Positions 39,077 to 49,163 of a DNA stretch of 64,000 nucleotides are shown piece by piece. Source of the stretch: Nomia melanderi (taxonomy: Eukaryota; Arthropoda; Insecta; Hymenoptera; Halictidae). The position numbers were made by a program, and so were the translations under genes. The stretch spans positions 4,523,001 to 4,587,000 of the forward strand of contig NC_135007.1 of the NCBI RefSeq assembly GCF_051020985.1, given 5' to 3'. The notes under the pieces are model-generated. The model was not told where the DNA came from, ran no database searches, and saw only the letters and a list, made by a program, of their open reading frames with translations. The first letter of the stretch is position 1; each line of letters begins with the position of its first letter.

Positions 39077-40498
39077 TGGTAATATATTGACATTTTGTAG
39101 TTCCGAAGCTTTCGTAAAATTTCACCGATCACTCTGCTCCCTGTTTTCTTATGAAGGGGAGAACACTATTATTAGTAGCTTGCAGACGTTAAATATGTTA
39201 GGTCGGCCCTGAATTATCTCATAAGATAACCGAGTAATTTCACTCTATCCGGGAATGTCACGGTTACCCGAGTATTTCATAAGTCACAGGTCCAATTGAA
39301 ACGTGCAAACGCGTACGGATGAATCACGCAATTATTCGACGATGCGGTAAACGCACCGTGAATGCGGCGTCCGACCGCAGCCGCGCGATTGCGTCGCATA
39401 AATTCAAGGGTGCCCTACTGTGACAGCTCGAGATATATAATATAATTTTCTATTGATCAGCCGGCAGCCGGAGAACCGGCAATTCTTACCAAGGTAGTCC
39501 TTGCACGCACCGCTATCACGGAAACAGTATCAGAGCACGATATCGCGCCCGCGTGTTTCGTCCGGGGCTAGAGGATTACCGTGGCACATTTCCCATTCCC
39601 CGAATCCTCCGATGCAATTAAAATTGAAACGTATTCAATTGTGCCGCGCCTGGTGATTTTACGGTTAAAATGTTCGCCGAATCTCACCGTGAAATACCTT
39701 CACGGTTAATTGTGCCACAGTGGAATTAATATTCTGGCCCCTCCGACTGTGTAATTACGCTGTTGTTAACTGCGCAACATATACCGTCGTTTCACGAGGA
39801 TTGGAACATTCGCTGGTCTTGCGAGAGGGATGTAATATTTGGCCAATGTTATGTATCCTTTGATCATTTTTTTAATATTGTATTATACATATAATATTAG
39901 TGTTATATTATGTATATAAGTATTATCATGTATATTGTTAATATGTGTTCTCGATGTAAGTAGAAAAATTATCAGATGAAAATTATTAATTTGAAAAGCG
40001 TATTTGTGCGGAATTGTGTTCTATCTTTCAACTGTGTTCGTTAATTGAAATAGGCTTTTTAAGTGAAAATACATTTCTTTTTCGTGTAGACCGAATCTGT
40101 TCGTTATTCTGTATAATATTGTTTTAAAGTTATGGAGAACGGTTACTTTATGAAGTATTTATATCTAAATGCAGTTCATTGACCTTCCTTAGGTTTTCTA
40201 AATGAATTATAAAGCGTGAGTACTTCTTAATTTTTTAATAATGTTATATTTCTTGCGTATTCCGTGTTAAAATTGTTACTAGCGTCATACAAAATTTAAT
40301 TCATTTCTTATATAATTCCAAAGCATCTCATCTATGTAGACAAGTATATATTACTATTTAAAAACTGACAATAGTGTTCATTAAATTAATTGTCAAATTA
40401 ATTGCTAAGTACATCTTCGTCGTTACACTTCTTACCTATATTGTTAATACTTCTGACATATTTACATCATACTTCGTACCTATAGCGTTGTAGGTATA
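39077..40498. other. Spacer with a GC-richer island at 39.3-39.8 kb
   Basis: The island (about 39,290-39,800) mixes CpG-rich segments with TAATT/AATTA homeodomain-like words such as CAATTAAAATTG and GTAATTACG, and has no open frame. A cis-regulatory block is plausible. The remaining part is AT-rich with nothing recognised. Confidence 0.4.
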
Positions 40499-40796
40499 GG
40501 TCAGGACCAAGCGATAAGATGGCACCTCCACTCACAATATTCGGGCCACCTCGGTCTTCAACGCATGGTTATTATTGGCGCACGACAATGGCAAAAGACG
40601 GAGCGAAATGTAACGATAGAGAAGGAAGTTGACGGCACTATGGACTTTGACCTCTATCGTTACATCTTACTTAGTTGCATTTAGTTCCGCTTCCGTCCTT
40701 TGTTACTGCGACGCGACCAATATCGAGCACACGTCGAAGATCGAGGCGGTCCGAACATTGTGAGTGGAACAGTCGTCTTGCCGCTCGATCCTGACC
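40499..40796. mobile_element. Foldback MITE with long inverted arms
   Basis: Arms of about 125-150 bp face each other around a short centre near 40,625-40,650. Outer blocks: GGTCAGGACC…CCACTCACAATATTCGGGCC…CCTCGGTCTTC on the left answer GAAGATCGAGGCGGTCCGAACATTGTGAGTGG…GATCCTGACC on the right. Inner blocks GACGGAGCG and TGTAACGATAGAG answer CTCTATCGTTACA and CGCTTCCGTC. It is GC-richer than the flanks, about 300 bp, non-coding. No target duplication was clear, so the superfamily is unassigned. Confidence 0.75.
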
Positions 40797-41897
40797 GCTT
40801 GCCGGTAGCACGCCATTTCGTCAGACAGGCCTACATATGTATACATACTTATGTATAGTGCAACTCTAACGACCTGAGTCAATCCTCAAAGTTAAAACGT
40901 CACAAGGACAGAGGGAATCGGTCGCACGCTCCACCTCGATTCTTCCAGAAAACATAGTAACCGAGTCTCCGCGTCCCCAGGACTCAGTAAACATAAAAAG
41001 CCGCCGCTGCGAGAAATGAAATTCAATGTCAATGTTCGTTACATCTCACTCCGGCGCATTCTGTTCTGTCTACTTTCTTCGTCACGCGCTGGGCCAATAA
41101 CATCAACAGTTGTTCTATAGCTATTGACGAGAACATTCTGACTAGAAGAGTTCCTTTGTTCTTGCGATTTTTGAGCTTTTAGGATTAACTCAGAACGTGA
41201 AAACTACACGAATTTGAATTCGAATTTTAAATTTTAGAATTTTGCTGGATCAAATTAAATGGCAACTGAATGACGCCTCTCGAATGCAAACGATTAATAC
41301 CGTCATAGCAACGGTAATCAACAGCGTTACACATGTTTAACACGTAGTCACGAACATGTTTATAGTTCATTTTATTAACCATTATAGGATGGTGTAAATT
41401 TAAAAATTTAATATTTATGGGAAAAGTATTTTTTTCTCATTACAAGTTTCATTTGCATACCATTCCTGAATAAAGCTCATCAAGCGAAGCTTAGAATTAC
41501 GCTTGATAAAGCCATGTTGAATATGTATTCGCTACCTGATGCTTCTGCATCGATACCTGAGGAAACAGCCAATACGAGCTTGCTTAAGGTTTGTTTAGGG
41601 CTAACTTGGCATGAAGCCACCCTCGAGGTTGCAACAGAGCGACACACGAAAATTCAAGAGACCTTCTCATAACCCCTTCCGAGAAAAGCAAGTAATAATC
41701 CGAAACATCCTGGTTTGCCAAAAACCCAGCAACTGATAACTTCATCGCAAATAATTAAAATTTAACTAGTGAAATAATTCTCTTAGTCAAATACAAATGT
41801 ACAATATACCTAGATACAACATTATCACACTAATATCAGATTGCTTCGATAACAGAATTTTTAATGATAATGTTTTGTTAAATAGAACGTATACTTC
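40797..41897. other. Spacer, GC-richer on the left, no gene seen
   Basis: About 40,800-41,100 continues the GC-richer composition of the foldback element. The remainder is AT-rich. No coding sequence was recognised. Confidence 0.4.
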
Positions 41898-41901
41898 TTA
41901 A

Positions 41902-41981
41902 CCTTCATCCGCATTAAAAAAAAATCACAGCAAAAATGAATCTCAGTTTGGGTCGAAAAAGACCCTAAAACCTGATTGAGG
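41902..41981. mobile_element. Tiny TTAA-flanked MITE (80 bp)
   Basis: TTAA borders at 41,898-41,901 and 41,982-41,985. Tips CCTTCATCCGC and, reversed, CCTCAATCAGG are similar. The body holds a GGGTC-6 nt-GACCC hairpin at 41,950-41,965. It is the smallest of the TTAA group and may be little more than two ends joined. Confidence 0.5.
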
Positions 41982-41985
41982 TTAA

Positions 41986-43969
41986 AGAATTTCTAAAATA
42001 TATAAGATACATTATGACTTTCAATAAAAATCTCTATGAAATTAATTTTTTTGTCTAAAAAGAAAAAGTTAATAAAAAAGTATTAATACAATACTTATGC
42101 CTGCATCTTCACAATTTTTGTATAGAATAGAATGTAATTTATCCTAATAAAGAAAATGAAATAAGTCTGAAAGAATGGTTTAATCTTAAACGAATAAGTG
42201 GATATTTTCTCCACGTTTCAGATGATAATGGAAAGCTGAAACACTTAATCCAGAGGATTACGCGCATTTAATTAAGGATCTCATTTGAACAGCTTAGTAA
42301 CATTGAAGTGCTACGAATAAAATTGAAAGTTTTACTGCGGTAGTAACTGCGAACCTATCCCTACGCAATTTGTAAATGTACCAGGACCATACTATACAAA
42401 CGCAACGACTGTAATGACAGCCATTGTACAACAACACTGCATACTATATTTTCATCGAAATTACATTTCAACTAATCCTAGCAAATCATCAGTATTCTTC
42501 ACATCGTAAAATCTATTATGAAAATTGATGAAACATTCGGGACACTGAATTCTCAAATTTCAACATAAAAAGTTGAATTGGTTGTTGAATCGTATTCGTG
42601 TTTATTTATCATTTTTATTTAGCTTTCTTTTGTTACTAGTAACTTAATTTTTCTTATATTTTATTTTACTTTTTGTTATATTCTGTTATAATATGTTGAT
42701 TGATAATAATTCTGTAGTAACGCTTCAAAGTTTTTCTGTTCAAGAAAATTGAAAGATATTTTTTTTTACTCTTGCGAAAACTGATAATGTAGGATCGACT
42801 GTAATAAATTGCTAATTTCTACGTAAATTTAACTTATTTGCGTGAAGCAATAATAGGGGTACCAAAAATGTTTGTTCTCAATAAGATTAAGATTGTTTTC
42901 CTTGAAAAAATTCTCGTAAAAATCAAACCTAGCGTATCAATCAAACCTTGCACGCCTCGAAGAATATTCTGAAATTAACAAAAAATTTCGCTCTATATCT
43001 ATAAGAAATTTATAGACAGACTGTTAATATTGCTCTACGAAAACACAATTTTTGCAGATTCAATACAAACCGAATATTAATTACACATATTCTACCGCAC
43101 TTTACATTGTTCCACATATGTTCATCTTAAAATCGTTTTATATTACTAATAGACTGTGAACAGTTACGTGAATATAAATTTACTACAACTAATTTATAAA
43201 AACGAGATTCGTTTATTCCATTATTGCTTCTATCGAGGTATAAAAAAATAATCCAAAATTAATTTCAATAATTTTATAAAATAATATTCAACTAATTTGA
43301 ATTTTATCAAATAATTTAAAACTAATTAAAATAATCTTATGAAATCATTTAAAACTTCATCAAATATTTCACCAGAAATATTTTATTACGTCTTTCCGTT
43401 TGTTTAGACGAGATAAAGAGAGCAAAGTAATTTCGGAACGTTTATCCCCGTTGAAAATTACGTTCTCCACGGCACAGTCTTGATTTCACCACCGAAAAGC
43501 TTTCGACAGTTTTAATCGATAGAAATGGACCATTAAGGTAAAAAAACGACAGCCGGGTAGCAGTTACGAACACAGAACGTTCTTCAGTCCACGACCGATA
43601 TAACCTCCTTAATATCGTGATGTGCGCATCGGATAAAGCAATCAGAGGGAGGAAATAATACGACGTTAAACGTGCATTCCCTGTGTTTTTGTTTGTTCTG
43701 TAAATGATTAGGTGATGACGCTATTTTACAACAGCTGAAATCATAAAGCCACATATTGGCTCGAATACTTAATCGGATCTTTTAAATTGTTATTAGTTTC
43801 CAAATATGTATACAAAATTTTTATGTTTCACTATCTCGACAATACTTAATTTTTATAACAAACACAAACTTCCGACTGAAATTTCTTTTGCTTTCTAAGA
43901 AATCATCCGAAGAAGGGATTAGACAAAGTAAATAAAGAATCAATGCACATATATTTCCATTATTGTAAA
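41986..43969. other. AT-rich spacer or intron, no gene seen
   Basis: No gene or delimitable repeat up to the left target duplication of the BEL element. Confidence 0.5.
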
Positions 43970-43974
43970 GATAT
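43970..43974. repeat. Left target-site duplication (GATAT) of the BEL element
   Basis: GATAT directly precedes the left LTR and is repeated exactly at 49,159-49,163 after the right LTR. A 5-bp duplication fits BEL/Pao integration. Confidence 0.95.
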
Positions 43975-44587
43975 TGTTAATGTGTAATGTAGGTCAATGG
44001 ACCAAAGAAATTGTTAATTTTATGTATCTGGTTTGTAAGGCCAGATATTTATTGTTAACTTGGTTGCACTGGCGTACTGAATAAGTTTTGAATAATTAAC
44101 AAGGATTGGCTTGATTTATCGGACTGTGTGTCCCTTTATTTTGTTGTTGAAAATACTTGTCTTAATACTATGATGTCGCTGTCTTGATGAACTCTGTCTG
44201 ATTTGTACAATCGAGTGTGCCTTATACTAATTGTGGAGATGAGGGTGTGTACTGTTTCGTGTGTATGTTAAAAGGTGGGAAATATTTTCGTCCAATGAAG
44301 TTGTTGGGGGTTGAATCTGCTGTCTTGTGGTCACGCCTTGTAGGGTAAGTTGGACAGGTCAAGTCAGGTATCGTCAGTAGGAGTGTGGAGTACCGTTAGG
44401 GTGTCGTGAAGCTAAGCCGTCCTTTGTGTATTGAAAATGTCTGAATTTGTTTGTTTTATGGTGTCTCGAATGGTTAGGGTTTTATTTAATGTGTCCGGGC
44501 CTTTTTCTCTATCGTAAAAACTAAATGTTCCTTGACTATGCAAACGGGACGATGAGGGTTATTTCTTAACTGTATGTATTCTTAACA
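43975..44587 (-). repeat. BEL/Pao 3' LTR (left copy)
   Basis: A 613-bp direct repeat, TGTTAA…TTAACA at its ends, that reads as identical to 48,546-49,158. Because the element is on the minus strand, this is its 3' LTR. Minus-strand AATAAA signals lie at 44,481-44,486 and 44,135-44,140, either of which could direct polyadenylation. Identity of the two LTRs by eye implies a recent insertion or recent conversion. Confidence 0.95.
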
Positions 44588-44600
44588 TTCCGCCCGCCTT
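44588..44600 (-). other. Polypurine tract
   Basis: On the minus strand AAGGCGGGCGGAA directly abuts the 3' LTR start (TGTTAAG). This is the expected place and composition for plus-strand priming during reverse transcription. Confidence 0.8.
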
Positions 44601-44801
44601 GAACGACTTCGTTCAAAGAGTCTATGTGTGTGGTGAAAAATATGATAACTGCCCATACAAATGTGTGTGTTGATGCGAGATGAACTTAAATTACATAATG
44701 AATGTGTGTGTCAATATATACAGCTTACAATGTACGGTGTGGGTTTGAATCTATATACAATTGAATTATGAATATATAAATACAAGGAGCAATTCCTGTG
44801 A

Positions 44802-47800
44802 TTATCCATTTGGTGGAACTTCTATGTCTTGATCCATTGGCAGGATACATATTTTGGTGAGTGGCCGTTTGGTCAGGCCTTCCGCTGTTTTAATGGATAC
44901 CACTCGAGTGATCCTGTCAGCTCCAGTGTGAAGTTCGACGATCCTTCCCAGCCTCCATCTGAGTGGTGGAAGGTTGTCGTCCTTAATTAGAACTAGTGTC
45001 CCGGGTCCAAATGTAGTAGGGGATTTTGTTCGCCATTTGTTGCGTTGTTGCAGCTGATGGAGATATTCAGCTTGCCATCGTTGCCAGAAATGCTGTAACA
45101 TACTCTGGAGGTGTTGATAACGACTGAGTCGATTTTCCTGGATATGCTTCAGGTCAGGTTCTGGAAATGCGGTTAGTGAGTCGCCGGTAAGGAAGTGTCC
45201 AGGTGTGAGAGGGGATAGATCTGCTGGATCATCGGAAAGGGGGGATAAGGGTCGTGAATTTAAACATGCTTCGACTTGAGTTAATACGGTGTACATTTCT
45301 TCATATGTTAAGCGAGTTTTGCCAATGATTCTCTTTGAATGATTCTTAGTGGATTTAACTGCTCCCTCCCACAATCCTCCAAAGTGTGGAGCTCGAGGGG
45401 GAGTCAAATGCCACTGAATTTTATTTTCGCTTAGAAATTTTTCAACGCGTTCAGGATGTTCTTTATCAACTAATAATTTACTAAGATCGAGAAGTTCGTT
45501 GCGTGCTCCGATGAAATTAGTACCATTGTCTGAAAAAATGGTGTGACACAATCCGCGGCGTGCTATGAATCTTTTTAGGCAATTTAAGAATGATAAAGTT
45601 GTCATGTCTGTTGCTAATTCTAAATGTACAGCCTTAGTGGAGAAACATACAAATACACACATGTATGCCTTGAATGTTTTGATCGTGCTGTTTTTATCTT
45701 TGCGCCAAAGTATGCGGTGGAATTTGCGATTTTGTTCTCGCACCCAAACTTGCCGATACATCTTGGCAATGTCTGCCGAGAGATCGTACCGGTGTTTTCG
45801 AAATCGTAAAAGAATCGATATTAAATCGTCTTGAACTACGGGTCCGACCCATTGAACGTCATTCAGTGAAAGCCCCGACGTGGTCTTGGCAGACCCATCA
45901 AAAACGACACGCAATTTCGTAGTAGTACTATTTGCTTTGTAAACTGCGTGATGTGGCAAGTAATACCCTGAGTGTGTGTATAGTTCTTCCTTATTTGTGA
46001 CCTCGCTCATGTGTCCTAATGATTCGTATTCTTCTAGCAATTTAGTGTATTCTTCCCTAATGTCGGGTTGTGTATCTGGTTTACGTTCTAAGTTGTGTAA
46101 TCGTTTCTCTGCATGGTGCATCGAATTGCCTAATTGTTCTAAATTTTCCTTGAATGGAATTGCTATCGTGTACCTCCCCTCCATGTCTCGTGTGGCAGTG
46201 GAGTTAAAATGTTCTTCGCAAAAATGCGGTGTCTTTGTGTGTTCGTTCGTGTCATTTTCGATTTCACAAAATTTCGCTAATTGTTTGTGAATCTCTTCAT
46301 TTGTGACTAAGTGACAGATGGTGTGTGTTTCCGCGAGAGAGGGAGAAAGTTCTAACTTTCCTACGATAATCCAACCTAACTGTGTTTTTTGTAAGGAAGG
46401 ATGGCGGGGTCCTAATGAGTGACGTCCTACGCACATTAAATCCCAGAATAAATCCCCGCCGATAATCATATCAACTTCTCGGGGAACATTAAAGTATGGA
46501 TCTGCTAAAAACATGTTGGATGGAATCCCTAATAGCGAAGAGTCAACTGGTCGATTTGGAATATTATCAGTGATGGTTGGTAAAATTAAACAAGAAATTG
46601 ATTTGCTGAAACCGTTGAAACGCGAGATTATGTTTGTATGTGCCTGATGCTGGATGTTTTTTGCTAACTTGCTAATTCCTGAGACTCGAACATTTATTTT
46701 CTCACGATTTAATTGTAGTGTGTTTGCTAATTTTTCCGACATGAAGTGTGACTGTGACCCTGAATCTAAAAGAGCACGACATTCCCTTTTTATTCCGCGG
46801 TGATCTTTAATATAAACTAAGGCAGTGGCTAACATTGTCACTTTATTTTCTTGTGTGATAACTGTCTGAACGGTAATTGATTCGTGCATATTTGTGGTAG
46901 TGTGTGCGTTTACGTTTGATGTGTTTTGTCTTGATGTTGTGGGAGCTGGTTTAACCTGAGGTGATGCGTTTGTATTATAATCTATGTGTAACAATGTGTT
47001 GTGTTTCTTTGAGCATTTTTTACACAAGCTTCGTGTGCAGTCTATGCTTCTATGACCTACTGTGAAACAATTGAAACATATGTGTAAATCCTGAATTTTT
47101 GCTCGCCGTTCAATGGGAGACAATCTCAAAAAACTAGAGCAGTTATATAACTGGTGATCCCCTGTGCAGAGAGGACACCCAGTATGCGAGTTCGCTACGT
47201 GTGTGGTAACGACTTTGAATTTGTTGTGCCTAATTTCGTTTGTGAATTTATTGTGTATTATTTTGTCTGCTGTGATTCTTTCTAAGTATTTACAGTGATT
47301 TTCAAGAAAATTCATCATATCATGTAGCGATACATCTCCCTGAATATTATTCATTCTCCTTTCCCATTCGCGTTGTGTGTTAATATCCAATTTTGATGTG
47401 AGTAAGTATATTATGAGTGTATCCCAAGAGTCTGTTGGTTCGCCAAGTGCTTTTAGTGCTAATAAATTATTGTTAACGTTATCAATTAAATGTCTTAAAT
47501 CCGTCAATGATTCTTTGGGAAAAGATGGTGTTTCATACATTGATCTTACATGATGGTACTTTAACGTTTTCAAGTCTTCATAACGATCCCTTATTCTATT
47601 CCAAGCAAGCGTGTAATTTAATTCCGATATGCCTAAAGCCTGAATTGTACGTGTTGCGTTGCCCTTTACTGATGCGTTTAAATAGTGGAATTTTTCTATG
47701 TTTGACAGACTTGGATTATTATGTATGAGTGACTCGAAAGTATCCCTAAATTTCACCCAATTGTTATAGGAACCGTCAAACGTGGGCAATTCTATGGTCG

Positions 47801-48170
47801 GTAATTTGATACGATTTTCTGTACTAGAGATAACTGAAATAGGTGTTGGTGCTTGAGTGGATTGTGTATGATGTGCTTGAGATCGTGATATTATGTCTTC
47901 TGCTAAGGCGGTTAATTGAAAGAATGAATTTTCAAACGAATCGCGAACATCTGTATGTTCTTCAGCCGACGGCGTACCTTCTACGGACGACTCGATTTGA
48001 CATTGTACTGTGTCAAATTTTTCGTACAAAGGTGTTATCTTCTCTAACCGTTTTTGAAGTTCAGTGACAGACGATGAATGATTAAATGAATCTAAGTATG
48101 CTTTAAAGCGAGTCAATGACGCTTTGATTTGACCTCGGATTACAGTAGATTGTTTCAATGTAGCTTCCAT
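44802..48170 (-). CDS. BEL/Pao Gag-Pol with RT/RNase H deletion
   Basis: The start is the first ATG (48,170); the frame is open 6 codons further upstream without another ATG. That gives 1,122 residues, against roughly 1,700-1,850 for typical BEL/Pao polyproteins. Domains seen (approximate residues): Gag with a DUF1759-type core (LPTFDGSYNNW near 130); cysteine/histidine clusters of zinc-knuckle type (334-395); aspartic protease of DUF1758 type (LLDSGSQSHF near 466, GGDLFWDLM near 567); the start of reverse transcriptase (LRVVFDGSAKT near 752, SADIAKMYRQV near 790); then near 825 an abrupt switch into the integrase core (VFVCFSTKAVHLEL), SDNGTNF near 879 with the second catalytic Asp, GLWEGAVKS near 930 with the Glu, and a DUF5641-type C-terminus (LVLIKDDNLPPLRW near 1060). 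Missing are the reverse-transcriptase YxDD site, RNase H, the integrase zinc domain and the first catalytic Asp. Gag and protease look intact, so particles could form. Polymerase and integrase would have to come from another copy. Confidence 0.9.
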   Translation of the reverse strand: MEATLKQSTVIRGQIKASLTRFKAYLDSFNHSSSVTELQKRLEKITPLYEKFDTVQCQIESSVEGTPSAEEHTDVRDSFENSFFQLTALAEDIISRSQAHHTQSTQAPTPISVISSTENRIKLPTIELPTFDGSYNNWVKFRDTFESLIHNNPSLSNIEKFHYLNASVKGNATRTIQALGISELNYTLAWNRIRDRYEDLKTLKYHHVRSMYETPSFPKESLTDLRHLIDNVNNNLLALKALGEPTDSWDTLIIYLLTSKLDINTQREWERRMNNIQGDVSLHDMMNFLENHCKYLERITADKIIHNKFTNEIRHNKFKVVTTHVANSHTGCPLCTGDHQLYNCSSFLRLSPIERRAKIQDLHICFNCFTVGHRSIDCTRSLCKKCSKKHNTLLHIDYNTNASPQVKPAPTTSRQNTSNVNAHTTTNMHESITVQTVITQENKVTMLATALVYIKDHRGIKRECRALLDSGSQSHFMSEKLANTLQLNREKINVRVSGISKLAKNIQHQAHTNIISRFNGFSKSISCLILPTITDNIPNRPVDSSLLGIPSNMFLADPYFNVPREVDMIIGGDLFWDLMCVGRHSLGPRHPSLQKTQLGWIIVGKLELSPSLAETHTICHLVTNEEIHKQLAKFCEIENDTNEHTKTPHFCEEHFNSTATRDMEGRYTIAIPFKENLEQLGNSMHHAEKRLHNLERKPDTQPDIREEYTKLLEEYESLGHMSEVTNKEELYTHSGYYLPHHAVYKANSTTTKLRVVFDGSAKTTSGLSLNDVQWVGPVVQDDLISILLRFRKHRYDLSADIAKMYRQVWVREQNRKFHRILWRKDKNSTIKTFKAYMCVFVCFSTKAVHLELATDMTTLSFLNCLKRFIARRGLCHTIFSDNGTNFIGARNELLDLSKLLVDKEHPERVEKFLSENKIQWHLTPPRAPHFGGLWEGAVKSTKNHSKRIIGKTRLTYEEMYTVLTQVEACLNSRPLSPLSDDPADLSPLTPGHFLTGDSLTAFPEPDLKHIQENRLSRYQHLQSMLQHFWQRWQAEYLHQLQQRNKWRTKSPTTFGPGTLVLIKDDNLPPLRWRLGRIVELHTGADRITRVVSIKTAEGLTKRPLTKICILPMDQDIEVPPNG

Positions 48171-48524
48171 ATTTATAAACTGACTCAAATCGAAGAATGG
48201 AGAAATGACTTACGGTTGAAGATAGGAAATTTGTGTAGGAAGGCGATCACCACTGATGTTTCCGCTTCTGTTTTCCTGCTTGATCTTGTACGTTGTAGCT
48301 GCGTTCCCTTTTTTTGGCTCGGCAATGACGTTCCCCTGGGCTGCTGGAATATTTAGGCCTCTCGATGATGAGATGTAAGATCCTATCCCTTGAACAGCGT
48401 CGGCAGAATGGAAGTCCGCTGTACCAATTGGAGTAGCCGCCTTTGTTGAACTCACACGTAATATGTATGGTTCACTCGTTCGCACAAGTACAGTTTGTTT
48501 GTTAGTTGCACTAGTTCCGGATGT
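48171..48524 (-). other. BEL leader between primer site and Gag-Pol start
   Basis: Untranslated leader of about 350 nt. It has an upstream stretch open in the same frame as Gag-Pol but with no ATG, ending at a TAA (48,210-48,212) that overlaps a GTAAGT splice-donor-like hexamer (48,208-48,213). Packaging signals are expected here in the family but cannot be read from sequence. Confidence 0.6.
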
Positions 48525-48542
48525 ATCCGGCTCGAAGGACCA
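48525..48542 (-). promoter_or_regulatory. Primer-binding site for tRNA-Tyr
   Basis: On the minus strand, three bases after the 5' LTR, the sequence TGGTCCTTCGAGCCGGAT complements 18 nt of the 3' end of insect tRNA-Tyr including CCA, judged from remembered insect tRNA sequences. This primes minus-strand DNA synthesis and confirms the element's orientation. Confidence 0.85.
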
Positions 48543-48545
48543 AAA

Positions 48546-49158
48546 TGTTAATGTGTAATGTAGGTCAATGGACCAAAGAAATTGTTAATTTTATGTATCT
48601 GGTTTGTAAGGCCAGATATTTATTGTTAACTTGGTTGCACTGGCGTACTGAATAAGTTTTGAATAATTAACAAGGATTGGCTTGATTTATCGGACTGTGT
48701 GTCCCTTTATTTTGTTGTTGAAAATACTTGTCTTAATACTATGATGTCGCTGTCTTGATGAACTCTGTCTGATTTGTACAATCGAGTGTGCCTTATACTA
48801 ATTGTGGAGATGAGGGTGTGTACTGTTTCGTGTGTATGTTAAAAGGTGGGAAATATTTTCGTCCAATGAAGTTGTTGGGGGTTGAATCTGCTGTCTTGTG
48901 GTCACGCCTTGTAGGGTAAGTTGGACAGGTCAAGTCAGGTATCGTCAGTAGGAGTGTGGAGTACCGTTAGGGTGTCGTGAAGCTAAGCCGTCCTTTGTGT
49001 ATTGAAAATGTCTGAATTTGTTTGTTTTATGGTGTCTCGAATGGTTAGGGTTTTATTTAATGTGTCCGGGCCTTTTTCTCTATCGTAAAAACTAAATGTT
49101 CCTTGACTATGCAAACGGGACGATGAGGGTTATTTCTTAACTGTATGTATTCTTAACA
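48546..49158 (-). repeat. BEL/Pao 5' LTR (right copy)
   Basis: The second 613-bp LTR, reading identical to 43,975-44,587. As the 5' LTR of a minus-strand element it should carry the promoter. No TATA box was confidently placed. Confidence 0.95.
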
Positions 49159-49163
49159 GATAT
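49159..49163. repeat. Right target-site duplication (GATAT) of the BEL element
   Basis: Exact match to the left GATAT at 43,970-43,974. This shows a normal integration event with no later rearrangement at the borders. Confidence 0.95.

Larger units (their letters stand above)
43975..49158 (-). mobile_element. BEL/Pao LTR retrotransposon, internally deleted, recent
   Basis: A complete-looking insertion of 5,184 bp: LTR, primer-binding site, leader, one Gag-Pol frame, polypurine tract, LTR, and a matching 5-bp GATAT duplication outside. LTR retrotransposons of the BEL/Pao family encode Gag, protease, reverse transcriptase, RNase H and integrase in one frame. Here about a third of that polyprotein is missing between the early reverse-transcriptase domain and the integrase core, with the frame kept open. 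The copy therefore needs enzymes from an autonomous relative. The structure otherwise looks undamaged. Confidence 0.95.

Noticed and set aside
45565..46290. Plus-strand open frames opposite the BEL Gag-Pol
   Set aside because: They are antisense shadows of the long minus-strand coding frame.
48180..48213. A 34-nt intron between GTAAGT and CAG in the BEL leader
   Set aside because: It is too short for normal splicing, and joining would put a stop in frame.
48210..48485. A 91-codon open stretch upstream of Gag-Pol in the same frame
   Set aside because: It contains no ATG and lies in the leader of the BEL element. It was not called as a gene.
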